Positions 26,835 to 37,017 are shown, counted from the first letter of the stretch. The stretch is 64,000 nt of DNA from Chloroflexi bacterium 54-19 (GCA_001898225.1 MKTJ01000064.1:1-64000), one strand, 5' to 3'. The notes: generated by a model not told the origin, from the sequence alone. Translations and numbers: made by a program.

Positions 26835-28994
26835 TTAGCTTGTTATAACTTCCCAGAATTTGATTGAGCCATCCACATGACCGCTTATCAAAGTTTTGCC
26901 ATCCTTGCTCAGGGCAGCCGAAGTAATACCGCCGGTATCTTCTTCACTGGTGCTAAAGATATTTTTACGGTTGTTTACATCCCATAACTTAATGGTATTG
27001 TCCAGGCCAAAACTAAAAAGTAACTTGCTATCGGAGGTAAAGATCAGACCTTCACTTAAGCTGGTAGTATTACTTAAAACCCCAACCATCTTATAATTTT
27101 GGGTATCCCACAATGATATTCCTGTAAGTGATACATCATTTGCCAGTAGTTTGCCGTCGGGGCTGAAAGCAACTGCATAAGGTATGTTTGTTAAATCCTT
27201 TAGAATGGTTTTAAGTTGACCGGTTTGGACATCCCAGACTTGAATAGAATTATTATTGTGCGTGGTTGCAAGGGTTTTACCGTCCGGGCTAAAAGCTATT
27301 TTCAAAGCATAGCTATTTTCGGCTATTTGTAAAGTTTTGAGTTCTTTACCGCTAGCCACATCCCAGATCTTAACAGTACGGTCAAAACCTGCACTCGCTA
27401 GCATTTTACTATCAAAGCTGAAGGCTAAAGCGTTTATAATTTGGTGGTGTCCCTGGAGGGTCGCCAGTAATTTCCCGCTGGCAGGATCCCACAGGTGAAT
27501 CGTTTGACTGGTGCCTGCACTCGCTAACACTTTACCGTCCGGGCTGTACGACAAATCAAGCAGATATTCCGAAGAGGTATTCTGCAGAGTCGTTACAATT
27601 TTTTCGGGAGCATTGAGATTACGAATAGTTATTTTTTGTCTGGTCGCAACCGCAAAGGTTTTGTTATCTGAACTCTGCGTTACTGCAACAACGGCCTCGT
27701 GATGCCCTGCCATTTCGACGAATGGCTGAGGTTCAGTAGTTACCTTACCGGGATTTGTATTCACAGAGGTAAAATCCCATAATTTTATCGAGGGGTCATC
27801 GTAACTACCACCACTCGCCAATACCTTACCATTCTGACTAAAGGTAAGCGCCGCAATTGCACCAACACTACCTGTCCAACTGGCTAGCTCTTTTCCGGTG
27901 GAAATATCCCAAACTTTTATTTGTTTGTCATCACTTCCACTCACCAGTTTTGTACCATCAGGCGAAAAAACTATCGTGGTAATTCCAGCCTTATGACCGG
28001 TGAGGGTATTGATCAATTGATACTTAGCGGGTTGTGATTGGTCTATTTCCCATAATTTTATGACACTATCCTCACCGGCGGTGGCTATAATTTTACCGTC
28101 AGGGGAGCAACTTACCTGATTTATTGCCTTAGTATGCTCTTTAAAAATGGCTATCGGTTGGTTACTGGAAGCATCCCAAAACCGAGCCGTACCGTCAGCT
28201 GAAGCACTTACAAAATGGTTATTGTCCTGGCAAAAAGTTACGGAGCGTATTTCATCAGTATGCCCGGTAAAAGAAGCTATTAAAGATGGTTTTGAGCTAA
28301 CATCCCATAAATTAACAATATTATCCGCCCCACCACTAACTATCCTTTGACCATCCTGGCTATAAGCAATTGATATGATTGAATCATGGTGTCCAAAGAC
28401 AGCAATTTGTTTAAGCGTCGCTACATCCCATAACGTTATTTGATCATAACTGTTATGTGTTGCCAAAATTTTACCATCTGGTCTAAGAGCTACAGTAGGG
28501 GTTTCAGTGTAGTTAACGGTTTTTTGCTTACCCGTTGTACTGTCCCAGGTCCTGAGGGAACCATCAGCTGCTGCACTGATAAGAGTTTTTCCATCAGGAC
28601 TAAAAGCCAGAAAATGGATCAAGTCAGTATTACCGGGTAGCGAAGCAGTTGAACTTTTAAAAATTAACTTATTTTGCAGGAGTGACCCGATTAAGGTTTG
28701 GCTTTGAGTTGGAGCGGTGCCTGTTTGGGGAAGGGTTGGTTGAGCAGTTTCTTCCGGTCCTGTTACCGTAGTTGAGGTGGGCAAAACGACGGAAGTGGAG
28801 CCAGCACCTGTAACGGAAACTGCTGTCGGTGTAACCGGCGATAAGGTAACAGCGGGTGCGGTTGGATTGGGCGCGGTAGTAGGAGCCAGGACCATATTAA
28901 CCGGCGTAGAATTACTTTCCCCACAAGCTGCTAAAAGGCTAAAGACTATCCCCAAACTTAAAAAAATCAAACCGGCCTTTTTTATAAAATGCAC
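26835..28994 (-). CDS. WD40-repeat lipoprotein
   Basis: The signal peptide ends in a lipobox (LAAC, Cys24). A serine/threonine/proline-rich linker (about 25-110) is followed by about 14 WD40 repeats with clear LAFSPDGK, LASAG-D-x-T-I-K-L-W-D patterns up to the C-terminus. This gives two seven-blade propellers. Such lipoproteins are scaffolds at the cell surface. No enzyme domain is attached. The gene is monocistronic. Confidence 0.9.
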   Translation of the reverse strand: MHFIKKAGLIFLSLGIVFSLLAACGESNSTPVNMVLAPTTAPNPTAPAVTLSPVTPTAVSVTGAGSTSVVLPTSTTVTGPEETAQPTLPQTGTAPTQSQTLIGSLLQNKLIFKSSTASLPGNTDLIHFLAFSPDGKTLISAAADGSLRTWDSTTGKQKTVNYTETPTVALRPDGKILATHNSYDQITLWDVATLKQIAVFGHHDSIISIAYSQDGQRIVSGGADNIVNLWDVSSKPSLIASFTGHTDEIRSVTFCQDNNHFVSASADGTARFWDASSNQPIAIFKEHTKAINQVSCSPDGKIIATAGEDSVIKLWEIDQSQPAKYQLINTLTGHKAGITTIVFSPDGTKLVSGSDDKQIKVWDISTGKELASWTGSVGAIAALTFSQNGKVLASGGSYDDPSIKLWDFTSVNTNPGKVTTEPQPFVEMAGHHEAVVAVTQSSDNKTFAVATRQKITIRNLNAPEKIVTTLQNTSSEYLLDLSYSPDGKVLASAGTSQTIHLWDPASGKLLATLQGHHQIINALAFSFDSKMLASAGFDRTVKIWDVASGKELKTLQIAENSYALKIAFSPDGKTLATTHNNNSIQVWDVQTGQLKTILKDLTNIPYAVAFSPDGKLLANDVSLTGISLWDTQNYKMVGVLSNTTSLSEGLIFTSDSKLLFSFGLDNTIKLWDVNNRKNIFSTSEEDTGGITSAALSKDGKTLISGHVDGSIKFWEVITS

Positions 28995-29564
28995 GTTGGA
29001 AGTTTCCTCGCCTTTTAATTGAATAACCAGCTAGCGGATCAATTTATACAAGCTTGACCACATTAAGTCTGAATTTAATATAATATCAAATAAGAAATTG
29101 AGTCAATAGTACCCTTACAATTAAGTCGCATAACGGTTTATGGTTCCAATAAACAATCCTCCTTATAAAGGGGATTTACTATGGATTAATAGTCTCAGAA
29201 AGTACAGGTGTTTTAGATTTAACCTGGTTACCGGGTGCTGAGACGGGGATTTTTTGCAGTGGTGGAACCAGCGAAGTTTATGGCGCTAGAGATAGCTAAG
29301 GAGTGTATGGTTTCGGGGAACTGGTGTTATTGACAGGGACACTCCATACAGGGTTTATGGTATCAGTGTTTTTAGGGAACGGGGTATTTGCAACCTCAGA
29401 AACTGGTGGTTCCCTTAGCCTAAATCCATTGGCCTGATTATAGAGGTGACCTTTCTTGCTGCACTTACCCAACGACTTTTCAATAAGTAGCTAAGACTTC
29501 TGGACAATAAACTATTGCTCATTGTTCGAGGGATAAGTTCGATTGTTATCTGCAGTATACATGA
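28995..29564. other. Intergenic region without a supported gene
   Basis: About 570 bp with no reading frame of good quality, no clear terminator and no transposon end that I recognise. It may be decayed sequence between the WD40 gene and the phage-type pseudogene. Confidence 0.4.
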
Positions 29565-29886
29565 TTACTTGGGCATTAAAATTATTCTTAGGCGTTTTGG
29601 ATATTTTTTTTTATCCCCATATTCATCGGGGTAAAGGTGGGAAAGTAACCAGGCTCCTGCACGCCAATCTGTTTTCGATGCCTCCGAAATTTGCCTTATC
29701 AATTTAACCTTGCAATAACCGTTTGCTCTTATAACTTCCTCGTACAAATCTCGGTAAATACCACCATCTATTTCTCTGGCCGGATCAGCCTCCCCTCTTG
29801 CTAACTACCGCATTAAAGTCTTCCTGGATATTCCCACGTATTCGGCTGCGTCACATTTCAGACAACGACCCAACTTTGCTGTTTTT
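29565..29886 (-). pseudogene. Phage terminase small-subunit-like (phBC6A51-type homeodomain) protein with a nonsense codon
   Basis: In one frame the sequence reads CDAAEYVGISRKTLMR, then TAG, then LARGEADPAREIDGGIYRDLYEEVIRANG, then WRAGAWLLSHLYPDEYGDKK, which ends at 29565. Proteins with this homeodomain-like HTH have Trp where the TAG lies (R-W-L), so a TGG to TAG change explains it. The same type is found in phage small terminase-like proteins. No other phage genes are nearby. Confidence 0.65.
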
Positions 29887-29902
29887 TAAAGGGAGACTAT
29901 TT

Positions 29903-30760
29903 CTAAACCGACATAGCTGATTGCTTCCAAACTAATTTCCTCCCGAGAAATTTGTTCTTGAGTTGGTAAAATTTTGCTTTGAAATCTGCTCGCTTTCCTC
30001 CGCTTGTGCGTCGATCTTTGTGCCATCTTCTAAACCTGAAAAACTCGCGCTGTTCATCGAATGCCTGGCAAAATATCTCAGCACTCTCAAATTTCTTAAA
30101 AGCCGCCATTGACTTGTAGCGGCTTTTGATACCTCTATGATCTCGTTCGAGCCGATTATTTCTATATTGCCCGGTACGATGTTTAACCTTACCACCTAAC
30201 ACTTTCTTAATCGCGCCTGGATGACTCGACTCTTTATCGGTAGTTACCTGTACAGGCTTATGACCGACCGTAAGAACTGCCTGTTTGAAAAAGGCACTCG
30301 TGCTTTCCGAGGTTCGGACTGGAGACAGTTTTGTATCAACCAGTTTGCCCGTACTATCAATGGCCCGGTACAAATAATGGAACTTCTGCTCCACTTTTAC
30401 TAGGGTTTCATCAATTTTCCACCGTATATCGGCCTGACCTTTGCGACCACTTTTGAGTTCTTCGGTGATTAAAGGTGCGAATTTCTCCTGCCAGCGCCGA
30501 ATGGTTTCTCTAGTAAAATAAAATCTCTCGAATTCGACACTAAACATTTCTGCCAGGCCAGTCAGAGAAAGTTTATAACGAAGTCGCCACAGCACAGCCT
30601 TAAAAATGGTAGTAGTCTGGATCTGGCTTCTATTGAATGGAGTGCCAGTTCTTTCATTGAAAATGCGCTTGCAATTTTTACAGAAGAAAGTCTTGTAACC
30701 GTGTCTGGTCAGGCGAGAGCGGTTAGCAACTTTTAATGAAGAGCAATGAGGACATATCAT
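29903..30760 (-). CDS. IS6-like family transposase, diverged full-length copy
   Basis: This 285-aa protein has a CPHC/CKNC zinc ribbon, FNERTGTPFN, RYKLSLTGLAEMF, WKIDETLVKVEQ (first D), TTDKESSHPGAIK (second D), NRLERDHRGIKSRY (E) and a basic C-terminus. It differs clearly from the copy at 4951, so it arrived separately. GGTTATTTACAAAGCC at 30848-30863 could be one end; I did not find its partner. Confidence 0.85.
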   Translation of the reverse strand: MICPHCSSLKVANRSRLTRHGYKTFFCKNCKRIFNERTGTPFNRSQIQTTTIFKAVLWRLRYKLSLTGLAEMFSVEFERFYFTRETIRRWQEKFAPLITEELKSGRKGQADIRWKIDETLVKVEQKFHYLYRAIDSTGKLVDTKLSPVRTSESTSAFFKQAVLTVGHKPVQVTTDKESSHPGAIKKVLGGKVKHRTGQYRNNRLERDHRGIKSRYKSMAAFKKFESAEIFCQAFDEQREFFRFRRWHKDRRTSGGKRADFKAKFYQLKNKFLGRKLVWKQSAMSV

Positions 30761-31022
30761 TTTAGAAAATCCTCCCTTCCATTTTAAGTAGATGACGGAA
30801 AAAGCAGGAAGGATTTTACCTCAAGTTTAGATGTTGCTCAATCTTAAGGTTATTTACAAAGCCATTTTGGTTTTTGCTTGCCTGGGTCAACTTTCTACAT
30901 TATTTGTGAGCGTTGTCTGAAATGTGCCGCAGCCAAATAAGGAGCTCTGGTTCAATTTCTGACAGTATTATTATAGAAATATCCGGTGAAATGTCTTTCC
31001 TGTCAATTATAAGTTATAAGTA

Positions 31023-32516
31023 TTATGTAAACCGGAACTTGTAGGCTCTTTCTAAAAACTCCATTGCTTGTTCCATGGGACCAGTGATTTTGAGAAGCTG
31101 GCTGTAGTCAAAGTATATTTCCGACAATAGAGGTTTTGGTTCTTCCTTGTTTTCGGCTCCTTCCCTTAAAAGGACTTCTAAAACTTCTATAGCTTTAAGA
31201 TAATATTCATTGGCTTTATCAAGATTGTTACTTTTCTGATTGTATTGAGCCTCAACCTGGTAATACCGGCTCAATGACACTGAATCCATTCCAGAAAACT
31301 GACCCAACAGTTTTTGGGCATTTCTAAGATAGGAATTGGTCTGTTCAAAATCCTTTTCCTGGAAGGAGATTTTTGCCATTATCCCTAAAGCCGCAAACTC
31401 ATTTTGGTAACTTTTTTCAGAGGGCGGATCCTTACTGACGCCAAGAGCGCCTAAATTGGCTGCAATTAACGCCGTTTGTTTTGCTTTTTCATACTGAGCT
31501 AATTGCACATATAGCTGGCTGACACTCAAGGCTAAATCTTCTATTTGGCAAATCCCGGCCGATTTTTGATTTATTTCACGGCTTTGCCCTAGCAGGAAAA
31601 CTGCTTTTTGAAAGTCACCGGTTTTAGCCTGTTCACTAGCCTGAGTAAACAAAGTTTGAGCTAGCAACTTCTGCTTATCAGGACTGAACCAGGCCAGCGC
31701 CTGTTCCAAATAATTTGCAGCAAGTTCTAAGTCACCTGTTATTCTAGTCGTTTCACCAACTTCCACCAGTAATTCCTGCTCCCAAATTACAGCTTTAATT
31801 TTATTATCAGCCGCCTTGACCGTTGCTAGTCCCAATTGAAAGTTTTTCAGCGCTTCAGCGTTATTGCCCTGGCGTCTATTGGCCCGGCCTGTTTCCAGGT
31901 AAAATCTCGCCTCAAGCTCAGTATTAACCTTTAGGGGTTGTTCAGTTTCTTTAAAAAGAGAGACCTCTGCATGGTGTAACTCTTCTAAAGCCTGGCCTGG
32001 CTGGCTTTGTAAATTATTAATATTAGCCTTCAAGACGAAAAATAAAACTTGATCACTTCTATCCAGGGTGGCAAAATTACCTTCAACTTGATTAAGTTCG
32101 AGAATGGCCTGTTGGTAGTCTGTGCTGGCTATTGCTACCTCACACTGGAATAAATGCTGTCTCGTCGACAAGAAAATTGTCTTTTCTTCGTCTAAATCAC
32201 CCTGGAAAAAATTACTCGAAATGGGTGTTGCCGGCCTTAAAAAGTAATCTAGGGTTTCTCCAAGACGGTCCGCCAATAAATCCAGGGTTTCAAGGGTAGG
32301 AAGTGTTTTACCAAGTTCAATGGAGGAAAGATACGCTGAAGTAAAAAGCCCTTTGGTCAAATCACGCTGTGATATATCTTTATTCACGCGGGTTTGGCGC
32401 AAGCGCTTGCCCAGGAGTTGAGGGTTTTTAGTTTTTATTTCTTGATACCTCGCAATGTAATTGGCAGTATCAAATTTAGTAATAGTATCTCCGGTGTTCT
32501 TTTTCTTTCTTGGCAT
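31023..32516 (-). CDS. XRE-type regulator with TPR repeats
   Basis: Residues about 35-95 are an HTH_3 domain (LGKRLRQTRVNKDISQRDL, YLSSIELGKTLPTLETLDLLA). The remaining 400 residues are TPR-like helix pairs (AILELNQVEGNFATLD, ALKNFQLGLATVKAA, ALAWFSPDKQKLLAQTLF, YYLKAIEVLEVLLREG). This combination is the layout of peptide-responsive Rgg/PlcR-type or general XRE-TPR regulators. The likely target is the divergent CHAT gene 273 bp away, by position only. Confidence 0.8.
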   Translation of the reverse strand: MPRKKKNTGDTITKFDTANYIARYQEIKTKNPQLLGKRLRQTRVNKDISQRDLTKGLFTSAYLSSIELGKTLPTLETLDLLADRLGETLDYFLRPATPISSNFFQGDLDEEKTIFLSTRQHLFQCEVAIASTDYQQAILELNQVEGNFATLDRSDQVLFFVLKANINNLQSQPGQALEELHHAEVSLFKETEQPLKVNTELEARFYLETGRANRRQGNNAEALKNFQLGLATVKAADNKIKAVIWEQELLVEVGETTRITGDLELAANYLEQALAWFSPDKQKLLAQTLFTQASEQAKTGDFQKAVFLLGQSREINQKSAGICQIEDLALSVSQLYVQLAQYEKAKQTALIAANLGALGVSKDPPSEKSYQNEFAALGIMAKISFQEKDFEQTNSYLRNAQKLLGQFSGMDSVSLSRYYQVEAQYNQKSNNLDKANEYYLKAIEVLEVLLREGAENKEEPKPLLSEIYFDYSQLLKITGPMEQAMEFLERAYKFRFT

Positions 32517-32789
32517 GATGTTCTTTTCCCGAATTTAAAGTCAAAATGTAGTATGAATCCACCCTAAATTTATTATCTCTATTTTATAACATTATTTCAT
32601 ATTTTGCTTACCAATTTCGTTGTGTTAAATTAAAACTTTGAAAATCTTAAATAAGTCGAGAACCTTTGAACCAAGATATTTTAAGCACTATGTATGTTAG
32701 ACTATTATGGTGGTGTCTTAAGTGACTAGAAATAATAAATTTAATCCGCTTTGAAAAAATAAAATTTAAATATCGAAGGATTTAGGATT

Positions 32790-34895
32790 ATGGCAAACGT
32801 TCAAACCAAACCAACCGACTATTATGAGGACTTTGTGCTAAAGTTTATTAGGACTGATCCTCCGGAGGAAGAAATCTACCAGGTCCATGTCATAAAAACA
32901 CCGGTTGAAGCAACTGGCGGAGTCATAAATCTTTCATTTTATCCGGCTATTTCCTGGCAAGGCACCATAAACTATGTGAATACAAACTTAAGCAAGCTTT
33001 ATGAAGAAACTGCTTATTCCGAGCCGGGTCGTGATGGAAATTCTAATGACATAGAACTACTCAATATAAACAATAGCCGGGACTATGCTAACAAACGCAC
33101 TAAATTTAACCAGCTTCTCCGCCAAATAGGACTAAAAATTTATGACACCTTACCTTTTGACGCCAGGAAGGCGCTTGTAGGTGCTTTTAAACTTACCCAA
33201 AGGCAGGGTAAGCGACTACGAATTGGGCTTGATTTAACTGAAGCTTCCGGGTTATATGCACTACCGTGGGAACTCCTTTTCCAGGCTGCCCGTAGCCAGT
33301 TTTTTGCCCTTTCCAATTACACACCGGTTGTTAGAATGGTGGCTACCCCTACCTTACCTCGCTCATTTAACAGCTTGACCCTTCCCTTAAAGGTGTTAAT
33401 CGTTTTAATCGCCACCAAATCGGAAGATGTGCTTTCCATGCCAGATGAACTGCATAATATAAAAAAAGCATTTGCCCCGCTTGAGACCCTTGGCCAAGCC
33501 AGGCTTGATTTGCTTGATGGGGTTGTTACCTTCGACCGGTTCCGCAAGCAGGTCAAGGAAAATTGCTACCAGATAATACATTTTATTACCCACGGCAACT
33601 GGGATAGCGCCCGCGAACGGGCTACTTTACAATTTCATGCGCCGGGCCCAGAAACCTCTCTTGAACTTGAAATTCAGAAGGTGGTAAAACTGCCCACCCA
33701 CGCCTATACTGCGGAAGATTTCAGTTTGGTGCTGGGAGAAAATGAGAGTTTGGAAATGGTCTTTCTCAACTCTTGTGAAGCTGGTAGGGCTAGCGCCGAG
33801 GAAGATATAAGTTTATCTAATATGTCAGCCGGTTTGGTGAAAAATGGAGTCCCGGCTGTTATTGCGCTTCAGGAACTTGCTTCTCCAGAAGCGGCAGTGC
33901 TCTGGTCTACCGAACTCTACAATCATTTGGTCCGTAATAAATCCATAGAAGAAGCGGTTACTGAAAGCCGCAAGGAAGTGTACATGGCAAGCCAGCACAA
34001 CGTTAGCTATCTTGGCCAGTGGTTCGTACCGGTCCTTTACAAGGCTACGGAGTTAGCGGAAGAACCTCCGCCATGGTATGTCCAGGTTGAAACCAGTATT
34101 GTACGCGCCTTACGCCGCCTTGGAACCGACCGAAGTCAGCGGGGAAGCGCCGGTTTGTTAGCCATTGTCATAGTTGGAACACTTATGGTCCAGTACGCAA
34201 TCGAAAAAATAATCCCGGCAGACCCAACCTGGAAGGAATTTTTCCTAAACAACTTCAACCTCTTTTTCAGTATTAACCCTGCTAACCCCATTTGGTTGCA
34301 CTATTTCTTGAATGTTTATTTATGGCTGGTAGGCGTTGCTTTTTTCCTGGTGATTGGGGTAACACTATGGGCTTATACGGACCTAAAACAGGAGCCCATC
34401 CTTGGGAAGTTGGAGAGAGGCGGTCGCCTCTATTTATTGATGCTCGTTTTTATCGGGGCAAATCTGGGGCTGCTGACCGGCTTAACTTTGTGCTTTATAG
34501 GGTCCGGCCTTTTACTTTATTATACCGGCTTATTTGACCTGTTACCCATCTGGACCCAGGTTTTTGTTCGCTGCCTTACCGGTTTTTGTTGTGTGGTCAC
34601 GATGGCTGTTTTTGCCCGACGGATCCCACTCAGCTCAAAAACTGCCAGCTATAATTTTAAGCCGGTTCCCGCTGAAATCTTTATAGCGGCAAGCCTGTTT
34701 CTTGTAGTGTTGGTAATCCTCTTCGCTGTTTTATTCGTGGCCCCAGCCATCTTTTTAAATAAGCCATTGGGCGGGATTTTTATCGGAGTAGTTTTGTTTA
34801 TTCTATATTTGTGGGAAAGTCATAAAGCTGTAGGTCCGGTCACTCAGAAGAAAGACGATCAGACCAAACCTAATTCTAATGACCATACTTTCTAA
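32790..34895 (+). CDS. CHAT-domain protease fused to membrane helices
   Basis: Residues about 130-420 form a CHAT (caspase HetF-associated with TPR) domain. The dyad residues are His268 (FITHGNW) and Cys329 (LNSCEAG). NGVPAVIALQ and AVTESRKEVY match the C-terminal part. From about 450 on, six or seven hydrophobic helices follow, so the protease faces the cytoplasm on a membrane anchor. CHAT proteases work as effectors in programmed cell death and defence. GAAGGATTTAGGATT precedes the ATG. It converges with the zinc-finger gene, the two stop codons overlapping by 4 bp. Confidence 0.85.
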   Translation: MANVQTKPTDYYEDFVLKFIRTDPPEEEIYQVHVIKTPVEATGGVINLSFYPAISWQGTINYVNTNLSKLYEETAYSEPGRDGNSNDIELLNINNSRDYANKRTKFNQLLRQIGLKIYDTLPFDARKALVGAFKLTQRQGKRLRIGLDLTEASGLYALPWELLFQAARSQFFALSNYTPVVRMVATPTLPRSFNSLTLPLKVLIVLIATKSEDVLSMPDELHNIKKAFAPLETLGQARLDLLDGVVTFDRFRKQVKENCYQIIHFITHGNWDSARERATLQFHAPGPETSLELEIQKVVKLPTHAYTAEDFSLVLGENESLEMVFLNSCEAGRASAEEDISLSNMSAGLVKNGVPAVIALQELASPEAAVLWSTELYNHLVRNKSIEEAVTESRKEVYMASQHNVSYLGQWFVPVLYKATELAEEPPPWYVQVETSIVRALRRLGTDRSQRGSAGLLAIVIVGTLMVQYAIEKIIPADPTWKEFFLNNFNLFFSINPANPIWLHYFLNVYLWLVGVAFFLVIGVTLWAYTDLKQEPILGKLERGGRLYLLMLVFIGANLGLLTGLTLCFIGSGLLLYYTGLFDLLPIWTQVFVRCLTGFCCVVTMAVFARRIPLSSKTASYNFKPVPAEIFIAASLFLVVLVILFAVLFVAPAIFLNKPLGGIFIGVVLFILYLWESHKAVGPVTQKKDDQTKPNSNDHTF

Positions 34896-35707
34896 ATATC
34901 AATAGTGATATCAACTTCTAAGGTTGCTAAAGCAGTCAAAGGTACTTTTGTAAAGATAGCCTCGCCCTTCTTATCGGATAGGACTTCTTGCCTGGTTTTT
35001 TCATAAGTAAGGCTAACCCTGTGTTTGTCAAACCTATTCACCAGAGCTGGTCCTTCCAGGACTACCCGGACTAAACATTCAGAGTCAGTGGGTTGCTGTC
35101 GAATACAATATATACCTACATTTACCCGCAGATTTCGGCCAACCGGCTGTTCAAATAAGGTGAGATTGTTATCTGAAACTGAGTCATCGTCCCCGGCCCT
35201 TGTGTATAGACCCGTAATGGGGCCAGAGGCGGGTTCAAAGTGGATAGCTACCTTAAGGGAATTAAGTTTATCGGTTAATCTCTCCACAAGGGTTTGCAAG
35301 CGGCCAGGCCACTTAATTATAGGGCCAACCGGTAAAGTTGGGGCAGCAGTATCCTTTAACTCTGGTAGAACTTCAAAATCTAGTTCACTCTCCGGTATTT
35401 GCAAAAACTCCCATTCTTCTCGACAATCCAGGCAGCCTTCGAGGTGATTGTACAATTTCTGCCGGTCCGCCTGGTTCATTGAAAGCCGGTCAAGTGGATC
35501 GAGGTAGGTAAGCATGAGGTTCTGGCTGGTCTGACAATCAATTCCACCAGGGCTAGTTAACTCTTCGTAAAGGGCGGAAGGAGAATCGGGCCAGCCCGGG
35601 TCGGCCTGGTTTTGCACCAGGAAATCCAGTGCCGCCTGGTACTGAGCAGGATCGGCATTGTCCTCCATATAATCCAGTAATATTTTTTGGGCTGTAGCCT
35701 TATCCAT
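34892..35707 (-). CDS. Putative anti-sigma factor (zinc-finger) paired with a sigma factor
   Basis: The 271-aa protein is the downstream partner of a sigma factor. Residues 85-97 contain a zinc-finger-like HLEGCLDCREEW (His-x3-Cys-x2-Cys) after CQTSQNLMLTYLD, the pattern of ZAS anti-sigma domains. The C-terminal half is a beta-rich domain (NLRVNVGIYCIRQ, LVRVVLEGPALV, EVDITI) that may be a sensing module. There is no transmembrane helix, unlike many anti-sigmas. It is 53 bp after the sigma gene. Confidence 0.6.
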   Translation of the reverse strand: MDKATAQKILLDYMEDNADPAQYQAALDFLVQNQADPGWPDSPSALYEELTSPGGIDCQTSQNLMLTYLDPLDRLSMNQADRQKLYNHLEGCLDCREEWEFLQIPESELDFEVLPELKDTAAPTLPVGPIIKWPGRLQTLVERLTDKLNSLKVAIHFEPASGPITGLYTRAGDDDSVSDNNLTLFEQPVGRNLRVNVGIYCIRQQPTDSECLVRVVLEGPALVNRFDKHRVSLTYEKTRQEVLSDKKGEAIFTKVPLTALATLEVDITIDI

Positions 35708-35760
35708 AATAGTTCTGATTTCTACTATCTTACAATTATAAATCCCGATTCAAGCGGGCT

Positions 35761-36633
35761 TCAACCTAAATCACGCAATTGATCAATACAATCCCTGTTT
35801 TTCTGGAGTTGCTTCCAGGCATCCGTCTGCTGGCGGCGAAGTTCTTCAATTGGAAGACCTAATTCTTCGACTAAATCTTCCAATCTTGTACCCCTGAAAA
35901 GGGTTTCTATTAGAATACGCCGGTAATTATCTGCCCGTTTAGTTTGCCTAATGTTTTTGATACATTTTAGAAGTTGGTCCAGTTGTTCTCGGCTTAAAGC
36001 TTTTCGTAAGGGGTCAAAGACCGGCCCAGCCTCAAGCATCTGCCCTTCAAGGGAATCGAGCGGGATTTGTCTTATTTCCAGGCCAGGTCTGTCACTCTTC
36101 TCATCTGAATCTTTACTTTCAGAATCTCTGTCTCCCTTATTAGAATTTCTGTCTTTAGAATTGCCCAACTTATTTTTTCGCAGGTACATCAGGTATTCAC
36201 GGTAAGCTATTTGTTTACACCAGGCCAGAAACGAATAAGGTGATTCGCAGGTCGTAATTTTACTAATAATTTTAGTTACCGCTTCCGCAGCTAAGTCTTC
36301 ACTTAATTCCCACTGCTTATGGGTCAACCTATAAAAAATTCGTTGTAAATAGGATGCCAACCACCCGTAAGCGCCATTGTAAATATCTTCCGCCTGATGC
36401 CTAATTGCTTCATAGACTAATTGGCTAATTTCCCGATAGGCCAGATCACTCACTGTAACTTTGTGGTTTGATTCCCTTTGCCATGCACTTACCTGTTCGG
36501 TCACTTGCAATTCATCAATTCCTAAAATTTGGCAGTAATGTTGCAGGTGTAAATTTGATATAACCTGGCGCACTTCGGTCAAAATTTTGGCCTTATTTTC
36601 AGGCGAAATTTCTAAAGGATCGTCGTGAGGCAT
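35761..36633 (-). CDS. ECF-like sigma factor
   Basis: Residues about 100-150 match sigma-70 region 2 (LSEDLAAEAVTKIISKITTCESPYSFLAWCKQIAYREYLMYLRK). After a long acidic/serine-rich linker (about 155-190) comes a region 4-like HTH (ILIETLFRGTRLEDLVEELGLPIEELRRQQTDAWKQL). An extra N-terminal domain of about 90 residues is unusual. The next gene is its putative anti-sigma, and the CHAT protease meets them from the other side, so this could be a stress-controlled unit. Confidence 0.75.
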   Translation of the reverse strand: MPHDDPLEISPENKAKILTEVRQVISNLHLQHYCQILGIDELQVTEQVSAWQRESNHKVTVSDLAYREISQLVYEAIRHQAEDIYNGAYGWLASYLQRIFYRLTHKQWELSEDLAAEAVTKIISKITTCESPYSFLAWCKQIAYREYLMYLRKNKLGNSKDRNSNKGDRDSESKDSDEKSDRPGLEIRQIPLDSLEGQMLEAGPVFDPLRKALSREQLDQLLKCIKNIRQTKRADNYRRILIETLFRGTRLEDLVEELGLPIEELRRQQTDAWKQLQKNRDCIDQLRDLG

Positions 36634-37017
36634 TTACGCTTCCTATTTTATCCTGTTAAGCCCTTTTATTGGCCGGATATTTAAAAATTCGTTCGAAAAG
36701 TATCATGAAAATCCGGATAAATTGCCTCTTTTTGCATCCAAATATATGTAGTAAACATTCAACAAATTTTTACTACACAGGCCTGGCTAAAGGTAAGACA
36801 TATACGCAGCCTGGCAAAGAAAAGGTCGCAATTCTACGGAAGGAATTTCGTTTTTAAATTGCCGTGCCTGGATTGAGTATATACCAGCAGTAACCAAAGA
36901 TAAAGACTAACTAGAAACATTCAAACGGGTGTGCTTGCTCAACCGCAAGTCTGTTTGCTTATGCCAATTTTTAGTCTTGTCATAGTTTTGCTTAGAAAAG
37001 AACAAGGAGAATTTCAG
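36634..37017. other. Intergenic region upstream of the peptide gene
   Basis: No protein frame with a ribosome binding site was found. The region leads into the Shine-Dalgarno AAGGAG at 37003-37008 of the short peptide. Confidence 0.4.

Noticed and set aside
29565..29747. Separate 60-aa gene starting at 29747
   Set aside because: The same frame continues upstream through a TAG with clear HTH sequence, so it is the tail of a pseudogene.
36669..36857. 62-codon plus-strand frame
   Set aside because: No ribosome binding site and composition like the AT-rich intergenic sequence around it.
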